The notes below the pieces were generated by a model. The model was given only the letters and a program-made list of their open reading frames with translations. It was not told the DNA's origin and made no database searches. A stretch of 64,000 bases of DNA from an uncultured Lachnospiraceae bacterium. Its GTDB lineage: Bacteria > Bacillota > Clostridia > Lachnospirales > Lachnospiraceae. The position numbers and the translations under genes are program-made. The stretch's first letter is position 1; every line of letters begins with the position of its first letter. Below are positions 52,116-59,309 of this stretch, piece after piece. The stretch lies in contig CABSCP010000001.1 in assembly GCA_902476265.1 (NCBI GenBank), positions 434,001 through 498,000 of the forward strand, read 5' to 3'.

Positions 52116-53672
52116 ATGGAATTAATACAGAAAAATATACATATGGATCAGATAAAATGTGAGGCGGCAGCACAGGTGACAATCGAGGATGATATCAATA
52201 TCACGGATGCCAAACCGGATGTTTATCAGCTGGTGATGGAACAGGGGGATGTGGATATTGCGGAGGTGCGCGCGCTGGAGGATCATGTCCACATTAAGGG
52301 ACTTCTGAAATTCCAGGTGCTTTACATTTCGGATGAAGAAGTACACCGCCCGGCCTGCATGGAAGGGACGCTGCCTTTTGAAGAACAGGTTTTCATGGAC
52401 GGAGTGACCGCCAGCGACACGGTGATTGTCCGCCCGACGCTGGAGGACCTGAGCGTAGGCATGATCAATTCCCGCAAGCTTTCCGTACAGGCGCTGGTGG
52501 ACCTAAAGCTTTGTGTGGAGATCATGACCGATATGCCTGCGGCGGTGGGGCTGGAAACCGATGAGCCTGTGGAAATGCAGAAAACCACCATGCAGGCGCT
52601 GAATCTGGCGATTGCCAAAAAGGATATTCTGCGGGTACGGGAAGAACTGGAACTGCCCAACGGCCTGCCCAATATTTTCAGTCTTCTCTGGCAGTCCTGT
52701 CAACTGAAAGATATCACCTGCCGGATCATGGATGAAAAAATGTCTGTTCAGGGAGAACTGGTTCTCTTCTTTTTATATGAAGGGGAGGGAGAGGAGCGTC
52801 CGGCCACCTGGTATGAAACGTCCGTGCCGGTAAACGGGCTTGTGGAATGCCAGGGAATGCGGGAAGGGATGATGGAGAACATCGTCTACCGGATCGGGCA
52901 TAAGGAAATCGAAATGAAGCCGGATGCGGACGGAGAGGAACGAAAAATTTCTCTGGATCTGGTGTTGGATCTGGATATGAAGCTGTATGAAGAAACCCGG
53001 GTGGAAATGATTGCCGATCTTTACGGTGTCACAAAGGAGATTGATGCGGTGAAACAGATGGGACAGTGTAAACAGCTTCTGATGAGAAACACCGGGAAAA
53101 TGAAAGCGGCAGGCCGTTTTAAGGTGGCGCCGGGACTGCCCAAAATGCAGCAGCTGTGCGGCAGCTTCGGAGAGATCATGATGGGCGGCGTGGAGACCTG
53201 TCCGGAGGGATTAAAGATTACGGGCGCTGCCCAGGTGCGGACCGTCTATACCACGGCGGACGCGGAAATGCCGTTTTTCTGTCTGAAAGGTTCCATACCG
53301 TTTTCTTATGTGCTGGAAGTGCCGGAGGCGGAAACCGGATGTCTGTATGAGATTATTCCCTCCCTGGAACAGCTCAACGTGACCATGCTGGACGCGGATG
53401 AGGCGGATGCCAAAGCGGTGCTTTCTTTCAGGGGGCTGGTATGCCGTGTCCATGAAGAGCCGGTGATCACCGATGTGAAGGTGGGAGAACTGGATCCGGA
53501 AAAGCTGGCAAATCTGCCCGGTATTGTGGCATATATCGTCAGAGAAGGCGACAGCCTGTGGAATATCGGGAAAAAATATTACGTTCCGGTGGACAGCATG
53601 AAGGAAATGAACGATCTGAGTTCGGATGAATTAAAGCCCGGCGATAAACTGTTGATCGTGAAAGGCCGGTAA
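52116..53672 (+). CDS. sipL: SPOCS (DUF3794)/LysM spore coat protein, SipL-like
   Basis: The 518-residue protein has three repeated SPOCS/DUF3794 regions (about 20-140, 170-290 and 320-450; each with an IxxDVxLxL-like stretch) and a C-terminal LysM domain (about 472-516; IVREGDSLWNIGKKYYVPVD). SipL of C. difficile has the same architecture and length, binds SpoIVA and encases the forespore with coat. ATG 52116 is chosen because GGAGG is eight bases upstream and the first Met lies inside the hairpin. The gene appears monocistronic, with its own sigma-E-like promoter. Confidence 0.88.
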   Translation: MELIQKNIHMDQIKCEAAAQVTIEDDINITDAKPDVYQLVMEQGDVDIAEVRALEDHVHIKGLLKFQVLYISDEEVHRPACMEGTLPFEEQVFMDGVTASDTVIVRPTLEDLSVGMINSRKLSVQALVDLKLCVEIMTDMPAAVGLETDEPVEMQKTTMQALNLAIAKKDILRVREELELPNGLPNIFSLLWQSCQLKDITCRIMDEKMSVQGELVLFFLYEGEGEERPATWYETSVPVNGLVECQGMREGMMENIVYRIGHKEIEMKPDADGEERKISLDLVLDLDMKLYEETRVEMIADLYGVTKEIDAVKQMGQCKQLLMRNTGKMKAAGRFKVAPGLPKMQQLCGSFGEIMMGGVETCPEGLKITGAAQVRTVYTTADAEMPFFCLKGSIPFSYVLEVPEAETGCLYEIIPSLEQLNVTMLDADEADAKAVLSFRGLVCRVHEEPVITDVKVGELDPEKLANLPGIVAYIVREGDSLWNIGKKYYVPVDSMKEMNDLSSDELKPGDKLLIVKGR

Positions 53673-53682
53673 GGAATCTGCA

Positions 53683-53720
53683 AAGGCCGGGGTCCGTAAG
53701 GATTCCGGCCCGGCGGCCTT
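53683..53720 (+). terminator. Hairpin after sipL
   Basis: A 7-bp outer stem AAGGCCG/CGGCCTT (53683-53689 with 53714-53720) encloses a second GC-rich pairing. No T-run follows. Confidence 0.5.
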
Positions 53721-53750
53721 GTAGTTCCTACCTGCTTACCCGGCAAATGA

Positions 53751-53779
53751 TTGAATTATGGCAGAGGCAATGCTATACT
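53751..53779 (+). promoter_or_regulatory. Sigma-A promoter for the SGNH hydrolase gene
   Basis: TTGAAT at 53751-53756 and TATACT at 53774-53779 are 17 bases apart, with TGC before the -10 (extended). The 5' untranslated region contains a perfect 8-bp stem (53786-53793 with 53802-53809). Confidence 0.65.
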
Positions 53780-53854
53780 GAAATCCGGCGGTACTTGTTC
53801 ATACCGCCGTGGGAAAGCAATTAAAAAATACGGAAAGAACAGGGAGGAACAAAA

Positions 53855-54472
53855 ATGCGGTTTTTATTTCAGGGGGATTCTATCACGGATGCAGGAAGAG
53901 GGGATTATGAGGATTTTCATGCGCTGGGGACGGGGTATCCCAGACTTTTAGCGGCGGACCTGACCTACCGGAATCCGGATTATGAGATTTTGAACGGGGG
54001 GATCAGCGGCAACCGTGTGGTAGATCTTCTGGCGAGATGGAAAAAGGACTGCCTGAATTTAAAACCGGATGTGCTGTCGATTCTGATCGGGGTCAATGAT
54101 GTCTGGCATGAACTGAACTGTAAGAACGGCGTGTCGGCGGATCTTTTTGAAGAAATATATCACATCCTGCTCCGGGAGACGCGAAATACCCTTCCGGACG
54201 TGCAGATGATCCTGATGGGCGCATACATCACCCATGGCACTGCCACGGATCCTGACTGGGATTTCTTTGAAAAAGAGGTCGCTTTGCGCAGGCAGATCAC
54301 CAGGAAGCTTGCGGAAGCTTATCATGCCCAATTCATTGATCTGCAGAAACTTTTTGACGGGGCGCTTGAGACAGCGCCCGCGTCCCATTGGACCGCAGAC
54401 GGAGTGCATCCCACGGATGCGGGGCATAAGCTGATCGCGGAAGAGTGGAAGCGTTGTACCAGACTGCGATAA
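53855..54472 (+). CDS. SGNH/GDSL hydrolase
   Basis: The 205-residue esterase-like protein carries the SGNH blocks in order: block I GDSI with nucleophile Ser9, block II GGISGNR near residue 48, block III GVND near 78, and block V DGVHPTDAGH near 189 with the catalytic Asp and His. There is no signal peptide, so it probably acts in the cytoplasm on acyl esters, possibly deacetylating sugars. GGGAGGA lies before the ATG. It is monocistronic, ending at a terminator. Confidence 0.9.
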   Translation: MRFLFQGDSITDAGRGDYEDFHALGTGYPRLLAADLTYRNPDYEILNGGISGNRVVDLLARWKKDCLNLKPDVLSILIGVNDVWHELNCKNGVSADLFEEIYHILLRETRNTLPDVQMILMGAYITHGTATDPDWDFFEKEVALRRQITRKLAEAYHAQFIDLQKLFDGALETAPASHWTADGVHPTDAGHKLIAEEWKRCTRLR

Positions 54473-54510
54473 CGAAAGGGCAACAGATACCTTTCGCGCG
54501 AGTGTGCATG

Positions 54511-54548
54511 ACAAAAGGCAGGAGACCGGAACGTCCCCTGCCTTTTGT
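54511..54548. terminator. Bidirectional terminator
   Basis: A perfect 12-bp stem (54511-54522 with 54537-54548), with ACAAAA on the left and TTTTGT on the right, lies between the convergent SGNH hydrolase and uridine-kinase-like genes. Confidence 0.8.
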
Positions 54549-54556
54549 ATAACCAT

Positions 54557-55120
54557 CTATTTTGCTACGGATTTTCGGATCCAGTCGGTGAGGATTTCCA
54601 GCTGCATGGGAGGCATACAGAAGCCGTTTAAAATCAGGTCGGCCTTCCATTTGGTGGGCTCCACATACTCCATGTGCCGGGGTTTTACCGCATTCACATA
54701 TCGTTCCAGAATTTCGTCCAGTTCGTCCCCGTAAGCCAGATGCCTCTTGATGCGCCGCGCCAGTCTTTCATCCGGGTCGCAGTCTACATACAGTTTCAAA
54801 TCCAGCCGGGACAGGATTCTTTCCTCCCAAAGCACAAATACCCCCTCTACCAGAATCACATCCCAATCCTCGCCGAGAGCATTTTCAAAATCGGCATAAA
54901 ATTGATCCAGGTACAGGGTTTGGGGATGATTGTCGTCCGCATATTGTTTTCCGTTGGGAAAGCCTATGATGACGGGACGCTTGGAAGCTTCCTTAAAATA
55001 GTCATCCATATGGAAACTTTTTACTTTTAAATCATTTAGTTTTTCTGCAAGTATGTCCTGCAGCGTGGATTTTCCGCTGCTGCTTCCGCCGGAAATGCCG
55101 ACGGTATAGGGCTTTTTCAT
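54557..55120 (-). CDS. Uridine kinase-like P-loop NTPase
   Basis: The 187-residue protein has Walker A GISGGSSSGKST near residues 8-19, DDYF near 43, a Walker B-like VILVEGVFVLWEE near 96 and the lid RRIKRHLAYGDEL near 129. This fits the uridine kinase/phosphoribulokinase superfamily, and a role in pyrimidine salvage is likely but not certain. ATG 55120 with GGAG upstream is used; an in-frame ATG 25 codons earlier has no site. Confidence 0.82.
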   Translation of the reverse strand: MKKPYTVGISGGSSSGKSTLQDILAEKLNDLKVKSFHMDDYFKEASKRPVIIGFPNGKQYADDNHPQTLYLDQFYADFENALGEDWDVILVEGVFVLWEERILSRLDLKLYVDCDPDERLARRIKRHLAYGDELDEILERYVNAVKPRHMEYVEPTKWKADLILNGFCMPPMQLEILTDWIRKSVAK

Positions 55121-55218
55121 TTTCAATTCTCCTCGTATAGTAAGTTTGTATTCCGCAGGATTAATGCATCCGCCGGGGATGAAAGCGCGGCCCAACTGAT
55201 GTGTTTATCCTGTTGCAT

Positions 55219-55761
55219 TCAGAGATTCAGTTTTGAAAAGTTCATAGAGAAGCCGGAGTAAATACCCACCGGGATATCATCGGTAAAAGTGTATTCGTTC
55301 ATGGTATCCTTTTCAAAAGAATATACCGTTATGCGGTCTTTCTCCCAATCAACAATCCAATATTCCCGGACGCCTGCGGTACGGTATTTGAAAAGTTTTT
55401 TATTATAGTCCATCTGTCTGCTGGCGGGAGAAACAATTTCAATGATCCAGTCCGGCGCGCCCACACAGCCTTTATCGTTTAATTTGCCCGGATCACAGAT
55501 TACACTGATATCCGGTTCCACATAGTTGCGGTCATTTCCGTTTAAAAAGACAGCGAATGGGGCGATATCAACCTCGCAGGCACCGTTATTATTATCAATG
55601 TAGTCAGAAATAACACGTGACAATGATAAAAGGACCTTTTGGTGTTTCCGGCTGGGCGGCGCCATATAATAAATCCGTCCGTCAATCAGTTCTGCCCGTT
55701 CGCCGTCGGGCAGAGCATAAATATCTTCTATTGTATAGAGTTTTTCCTGGGGAGATGGCAT
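55219..55761 (-). CDS. Uma2-family (DUF820) restriction-endonuclease-like protein
   Basis: The 180-residue protein has the PD-(D/E)XK fold of the Uma2 family: RAELIDGRIYYM near residue 22, the catalytic block VEPDISVI near 80, and APDWIIEIVSPASRQMDYNKKLFKY near 100, with likely metal-binding Asp/Glu residues. The function of these proteins is not established; they are often scattered in genomes like mobile nucleases. AGGAG precedes the ATG. It stands alone. Confidence 0.85.
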   Translation of the reverse strand: MPSPQEKLYTIEDIYALPDGERAELIDGRIYYMAPPSRKHQKVLLSLSRVISDYIDNNNGACEVDIAPFAVFLNGNDRNYVEPDISVICDPGKLNDKGCVGAPDWIIEIVSPASRQMDYNKKLFKYRTAGVREYWIVDWEKDRITVYSFEKDTMNEYTFTDDIPVGIYSGFSMNFSKLNL

Positions 55762-55871
55762 GGAATCACACTCCTTTCTCAGAATGAATCAGTATAGGAT
55801 ACCTCATTCCTATTGTAATATGCCATGGGGAATTAGTCAATTTTTTAAGGCTGTCCGGCAGCGTATTGTCA

Positions 55872-55920
55872 TTGACAAAATGCCCCGGATTGTATAAAAT
55901 TAAATACAATTGATGTATAC
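55872..55920 (+). promoter_or_regulatory. Promoter of ispE-gntR with operator-like inverted repeats
   Basis: TTGACA at 55872-55877 and TAAAAT at 55895-55900 are 17 bases apart. A perfect inverted repeat ATTGTAT...ATACAAT (55889-55895 with 55904-55910) overlaps the -10, and GTATAC occurs at 55915-55920. These are half-sites of the type bound by FadR/VanR-like GntR regulators, and such a regulator is the second gene of the operon. Confidence 0.6.
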
Positions 55921-55940
55921 AAAGTACAAGGAGGCCGGAT

Positions 55941-56804
55941 ATGGAAACGTTACAGTTGGAAGCCAGGGCAAAAATCAATCTGGGGCTGGATGTGCTGCGG
56001 CGCAGGGAAGACGGGTATCATGAAGTGAAGATGGTCATGCAGACTGTAGACATCTGCGACAGGATAGAGTTTACACAGCTTTTGGAGGATGAGATCCGGG
56101 TTGTGACGGACAAAGACGAGCTTCCGGTCGATGAACATAATCTGATTTACAAGGCGGCAAAGCTGATGAAAGATACCTTCGGCATCCGACGGGGCGTTTT
56201 TGTAAAGCTTGAGAAAAATATTCCCATCGCGGCGGGAATGGCGGGGGGCAGTACCGACGCGGCCGCAGCCATCCACGGAATGGACCGACTGTTTTCCCTG
56301 GGATTATCCCTGGAAGAAAAGCAGAAGCTGGGAGTGAAGATCGGGGCGGATGTGCCTTATTGTCTGATGGGAGGCACGGCCCTGTCGGAAGGGATCGGAG
56401 AGGTGTTGACTGCTCTGCCGGCGGTTCCGAAGGCATATCTGGTGATCGCAAAACCGGACATCAATGTTTCCACTGCATTTGTGTATGGAAATCTTCATGC
56501 CGACAGGCTGACGCGGCATCCGGATATTGACGGTATGGTGGACAGCATTCGGAAAGGGGATCTTTTGGGCATCACCGGCCGGATGGAAAATGTGCTGGAA
56601 ACGGTGACGGTAAAGCAATACCCTATCATCGAAGAAATGAAAGAATTTTTGAAGGAGCAGGGGGCGGCGAACGCGCTTATGAGCGGCAGCGGACCCACTG
56701 TGTTCGGGGTATTTCAAAAGGAGGAAACCGCGCGGAAAGCTTACGAGGCCATGCGGCAAAAAGGGTTTACGGAGCAGGTATTTTTGACAGGATTTGCGGA
56801 TTGA
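55941..56804 (+). CDS. ispE: 4-diphosphocytidyl-2-C-methyl-D-erythritol kinase
   Basis: The 287-residue GHMP kinase catalyses the fourth step of the non-mevalonate isoprenoid pathway. It shows the substrate motif NLGLDVLRRREDGYHEV near residues 13-28, the ATP motif PIAAGMAGGSTDAAAA near 93-108, and the third motif ANALMSGSGPTVFGVF near 243-259. GGAGG precedes the ATG. The gene is followed by a GntR regulator, an arrangement also seen in other Clostridia. Confidence 0.95.
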   Translation: METLQLEARAKINLGLDVLRRREDGYHEVKMVMQTVDICDRIEFTQLLEDEIRVVTDKDELPVDEHNLIYKAAKLMKDTFGIRRGVFVKLEKNIPIAAGMAGGSTDAAAAIHGMDRLFSLGLSLEEKQKLGVKIGADVPYCLMGGTALSEGIGEVLTALPAVPKAYLVIAKPDINVSTAFVYGNLHADRLTRHPDIDGMVDSIRKGDLLGITGRMENVLETVTVKQYPIIEEMKEFLKEQGAANALMSGSGPTVFGVFQKEETARKAYEAMRQKGFTEQVFLTGFAD

Positions 56805-56829
56805 AGGGAAGGAAACAGGGGAGCAGAAG

Positions 56830-57510
56830 ATGAATGAATTTGGAAAAGAAAACGAAAACGAATATCTGCCGCTTCGGGATGTGGTGTTCAATACACTGCG
56901 GCAGAAAATTCTGACAGGGGAGTTAAAACCGGGAGAAAGACTGATGGAGATCCATCTGGCGGATCAGCTGGGGGTATCCAGAACACCCATCCGGGAAGCG
57001 ATCCGGAAACTTGAGCTGGAAGGGCTTGTGACCATGATTCCGCGTCGGGGGGCGGAGGTTGCCCAGATCACGGAAAAAAACCTGAGGGACGTGCTGGAAG
57101 TGCGCCGGGCGCTGGATGCGCTGGCGGTAGAGCTGGCCTGCGACAGGATCACTCAGGATGAGTTAAATGAGCTGAAAACGGCCTGTGAACATTTTGAAGC
57201 GGAGACAAAGAAAAAAAATGCCAATCAGGTGGCCCGGGCGGATGTGGCGCTGCACGACATCATTTTAAAGGCCAGCGGCAATGACAGGCTGATGCAGATG
57301 ATCAGCAATTTTTCACAGCAGATGTACCGCTACCGTCTGGAGTATGTGAAGGACGACAGAAATTATGATCAGTTGATCCGGGAGCACCGTATCATCTATG
57401 AGGCGATCCGGGATAAGGATAAGGAGACGGGGGCGAGAGCCATCAAGTCTCATATCGACAATCAGGAGCGGGCGGTCATCCGGATGATTTCGGAGAAGAA
57501 AAGAAAATAG
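56830..57510 (+). CDS. GntR-family transcriptional regulator, FCD (FadR-like) type
   Basis: The 226-residue regulator has an N-terminal winged helix (about residues 14-82; LADQLGVSRTPIREAIRKLELEGLV) and a C-terminal FCD ligand domain (about 90-220) with the metal-binding Asp and His residues (DVALHDI near 138, HRIIYEAI near 188). ATG 56830 with GGGGAG upstream is chosen over an in-frame ATG inside the ispE end. It is co-transcribed with ispE after 25 bases and may regulate its own operon through the inverted repeat at 55889-55910. Confidence 0.9.
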   Translation: MNEFGKENENEYLPLRDVVFNTLRQKILTGELKPGERLMEIHLADQLGVSRTPIREAIRKLELEGLVTMIPRRGAEVAQITEKNLRDVLEVRRALDALAVELACDRITQDELNELKTACEHFEAETKKKNANQVARADVALHDIILKASGNDRLMQMISNFSQQMYRYRLEYVKDDRNYDQLIREHRIIYEAIRDKDKETGARAIKSHIDNQERAVIRMISEKKRK

Positions 57511-57596
57511 CAGGTATAACAGGCACGCGGTTTGGCTATGCTTTCTATCAGAAGCGCCGCAGAAATAGGGCGGCAGAAGCGGACGGGGAAAAGAGC

Positions 57597-57854
57597 ATGA
57601 AGAAAAAATTGCGTGCCGGTATCTTTTTTTTGACAATTATGATGTTATGGGGGATAATATACCCACAGTATGCATTGACGGAAGATATGTATCAGGTGAC
57701 AATGGACGAAAGGATGCTGCCCGGGGATAGAGCGGCCGACTATGAGCGGATTATGACGGCAGAGCCGGGAGAGGTCACTGTCCGTTTTGCACTGTTTGAT
57801 CAATTGGAAGAGTGGTTCGGAGAGAATGAAACCTATGAAAATGGTGGAAGATAG
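57597..57854 (+). CDS. Small membrane-anchored or secreted protein, unknown
   Basis: The 85-residue protein begins with two Lys-rich residues and one hydrophobic segment (about residues 7-24) that could be a signal peptide or anchor, followed by an acidic, mostly hydrophilic tail. I do not recognise a family. The Shine-Dalgarno is weak (GGGGAAAAGAG), and its 3' end overlaps the start region of murI by about 20 bases. It may be a real small gene or a spurious ORF. Confidence 0.5.
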   Translation: MKKKLRAGIFFLTIMMLWGIIYPQYALTEDMYQVTMDERMLPGDRAADYERIMTAEPGEVTVRFALFDQLEEWFGENETYENGGR

Positions 57855-58674
57855 AGAAAAGCTGGAAATGCCGGTGGGCGTTTTTGATTCCGGCATGGGC
57901 GGGCTGACTGTCATGCGGGAAATCATGCGGCAGATCCCGAATGAAAAGATTGTCTACTTCGGGGATACGGCCAGGGTACCCTACGGCAGCAAATCCAAAG
58001 AAACAATCACCCGCTATGCCAGACAGATCGTGCGTTTTCTGGAAACCATGCAGGTGAAGGCGATCGTGGTAGCCTGTAATACGGCCAGCGCCTATGCCCT
58101 GGACGAACTGGAGAAGGAGATTGACATACCGATCATCGGCGTGGTGAAGCCGGGGGCAAAAGTGGCGGCGGAAACCACCCGCAACGGGCGGATCGGCGTG
58201 ATCGGGACGGAGGGGACCATCGGCAGCGGGATCTATACTACATATATTAAGAAGAGAAAGGCGGATGTGGATGTGATCGGGAAAGCCTGCCCGCTTTTCT
58301 GCCCGCTGGTGGAAGAAGGGCTTTGGCAGGATCCGGTCACGGATGAAATTGCCATGCGGTATTTGAGCGAACTGATCGATACCGATATTGACACGCTGAT
58401 CCTGGGCTGTACCCACTATCCGCTGATCCGTTCCACCGTGGCCAAAATCATGGGGGATCATGTTACGCTGGTGAATCCGGCTTATGAGACGGCAAGGGAA
58501 TTAAAAGGGCTTTTGATGGAGAAAGGATTGTTCAATCCGGTGCCGCCAAGCCTTGGAAGCAATAAATACCGCTTCTTTGTCAGCGACGGGGCGGAGCGTT
58601 TCATGCACTTTGCAAATTCCATCATTAAATACGGCGTTTTGAGTGCAAAAGTGATTAACATTGAGGAATATTGA
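57835..58674 (+). CDS. murI: Glutamate racemase
   Basis: The enzyme supplies D-glutamate for peptidoglycan. It has the start motif GVFDSGMGGLTV, the two catalytic Cys: Cys81 in VACNTASA and Cys192 in LGCTHYPL, and PYG near residue 50. Several in-frame ATG codons compete (57826, 57835, 57841, 57868); GGAGAG at 57819-57824 gives the best spacing for 57835 but the choice is uncertain. Followed by a DUF1934 gene with a three-base gap. Confidence 0.93.
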   Translation: MKMVEDREKLEMPVGVFDSGMGGLTVMREIMRQIPNEKIVYFGDTARVPYGSKSKETITRYARQIVRFLETMQVKAIVVACNTASAYALDELEKEIDIPIIGVVKPGAKVAAETTRNGRIGVIGTEGTIGSGIYTTYIKKRKADVDVIGKACPLFCPLVEEGLWQDPVTDEIAMRYLSELIDTDIDTLILGCTHYPLIRSTVAKIMGDHVTLVNPAYETARELKGLLMEKGLFNPVPPSLGSNKYRFFVSDGAERFMHFANSIIKYGVLSAKVINIEEY

Positions 58675-58676
58675 AA

Positions 58677-59162
58677 ATGACAAAAGAAGTGATGATTTCC
58701 ATCCGGGGCCTTCAGTTTATGGAGGACGAATCGGAGGATGATATCGAAACGGTGCAGCAGGGCGAATATTATCTGCGGGGTGACAGCCGTTATCTGATAT
58801 TTGAGGAATATATGGAAGGCTTTCATGAGCCTGTGAAAAATGTGCTGCGGTTTAAGGACAAAGAACTTTCCCTGACCAAAAGAGGGCTTTTAAATGTCCA
58901 GATGAATTTTGAGGAAGGAAAGAAAAACCTGACCCGTTATCAGACGCCCTACGGCGCAATCATGATCGGCCTGGATACCAGCCGGGTGGAATGCTTTGAA
59001 AAAGAGCACGAACTGAAGCTGGAGGTGGACTATACGCTGGAAGCCAATTATCAGTACGTGGCGGACTGCCATATCGTGATTGAAGCCAGGGAAAAGGGCG
59101 GAGAGCGGTTTGACTTTTTTGATGAGAATCTGGGAGAATCAGAAAACTATTCCGGTTCCTGA
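58677..59162 (+). CDS. DUF1934 (YwiB-like) beta-barrel protein
   Basis: The 161-residue protein has the small lipocalin-like fold predicted for DUF1934, with the marks GLQF near residue 11 and a series of beta-strands (TRYQTPYGAIMIGLDT near 93, LKLEVDYTLEANYQY near 118). The function is unknown. ATG 58677 is ten bases after GAGGA, while TTG 58671 is too close. It follows murI after two bases and ends at a strong terminator. It may be co-transcribed with murI. Confidence 0.82.
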   Translation: MTKEVMISIRGLQFMEDESEDDIETVQQGEYYLRGDSRYLIFEEYMEGFHEPVKNVLRFKDKELSLTKRGLLNVQMNFEEGKKNLTRYQTPYGAIMIGLDTSRVECFEKEHELKLEVDYTLEANYQYVADCHIVIEAREKGGERFDFFDENLGESENYSGS

Positions 59163-59181
59163 CAGAAGTCGATTTTTCGGA

Positions 59182-59216
59182 GAACCGGCGTGGAAAAAAC
59201 ACGCCGGTTCTTTTTC
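59182..59216 (+). terminator. Intrinsic terminator of the murI unit
   Basis: A perfect 12-bp stem (59182-59193 with 59201-59212) with a 7-base loop is followed by TTTT, ending at 59216. Confidence 0.9.
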
Positions 59217-59231
59217 CGTTCTACAGGCAAC

Positions 59232-59290
59232 TTGACAATTTATTCCCGTGCGCATACAATAATTGCAGATACAACTGTTGCAATATGCAA
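59232..59290 (+). promoter_or_regulatory. Promoter of the ABC exporter with MarR-type operator
   Basis: TTGACA at 59232-59237 and TACAAT at 59255-59260 are 17 bases apart, the best sigma-A match in the window. Between the -10 and the ribosome binding site (GGAGG near 59294) is the palindrome TTGCAATATGCAA at 59278-59290, with a further TTGCA at 59263-59267 in the same orientation. These are the expected elements for a MarR repressor acting as a road block. Confidence 0.65.
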
Positions 59291-59309
59291 GTGAGGAGGA
59301 ATTACTTTT

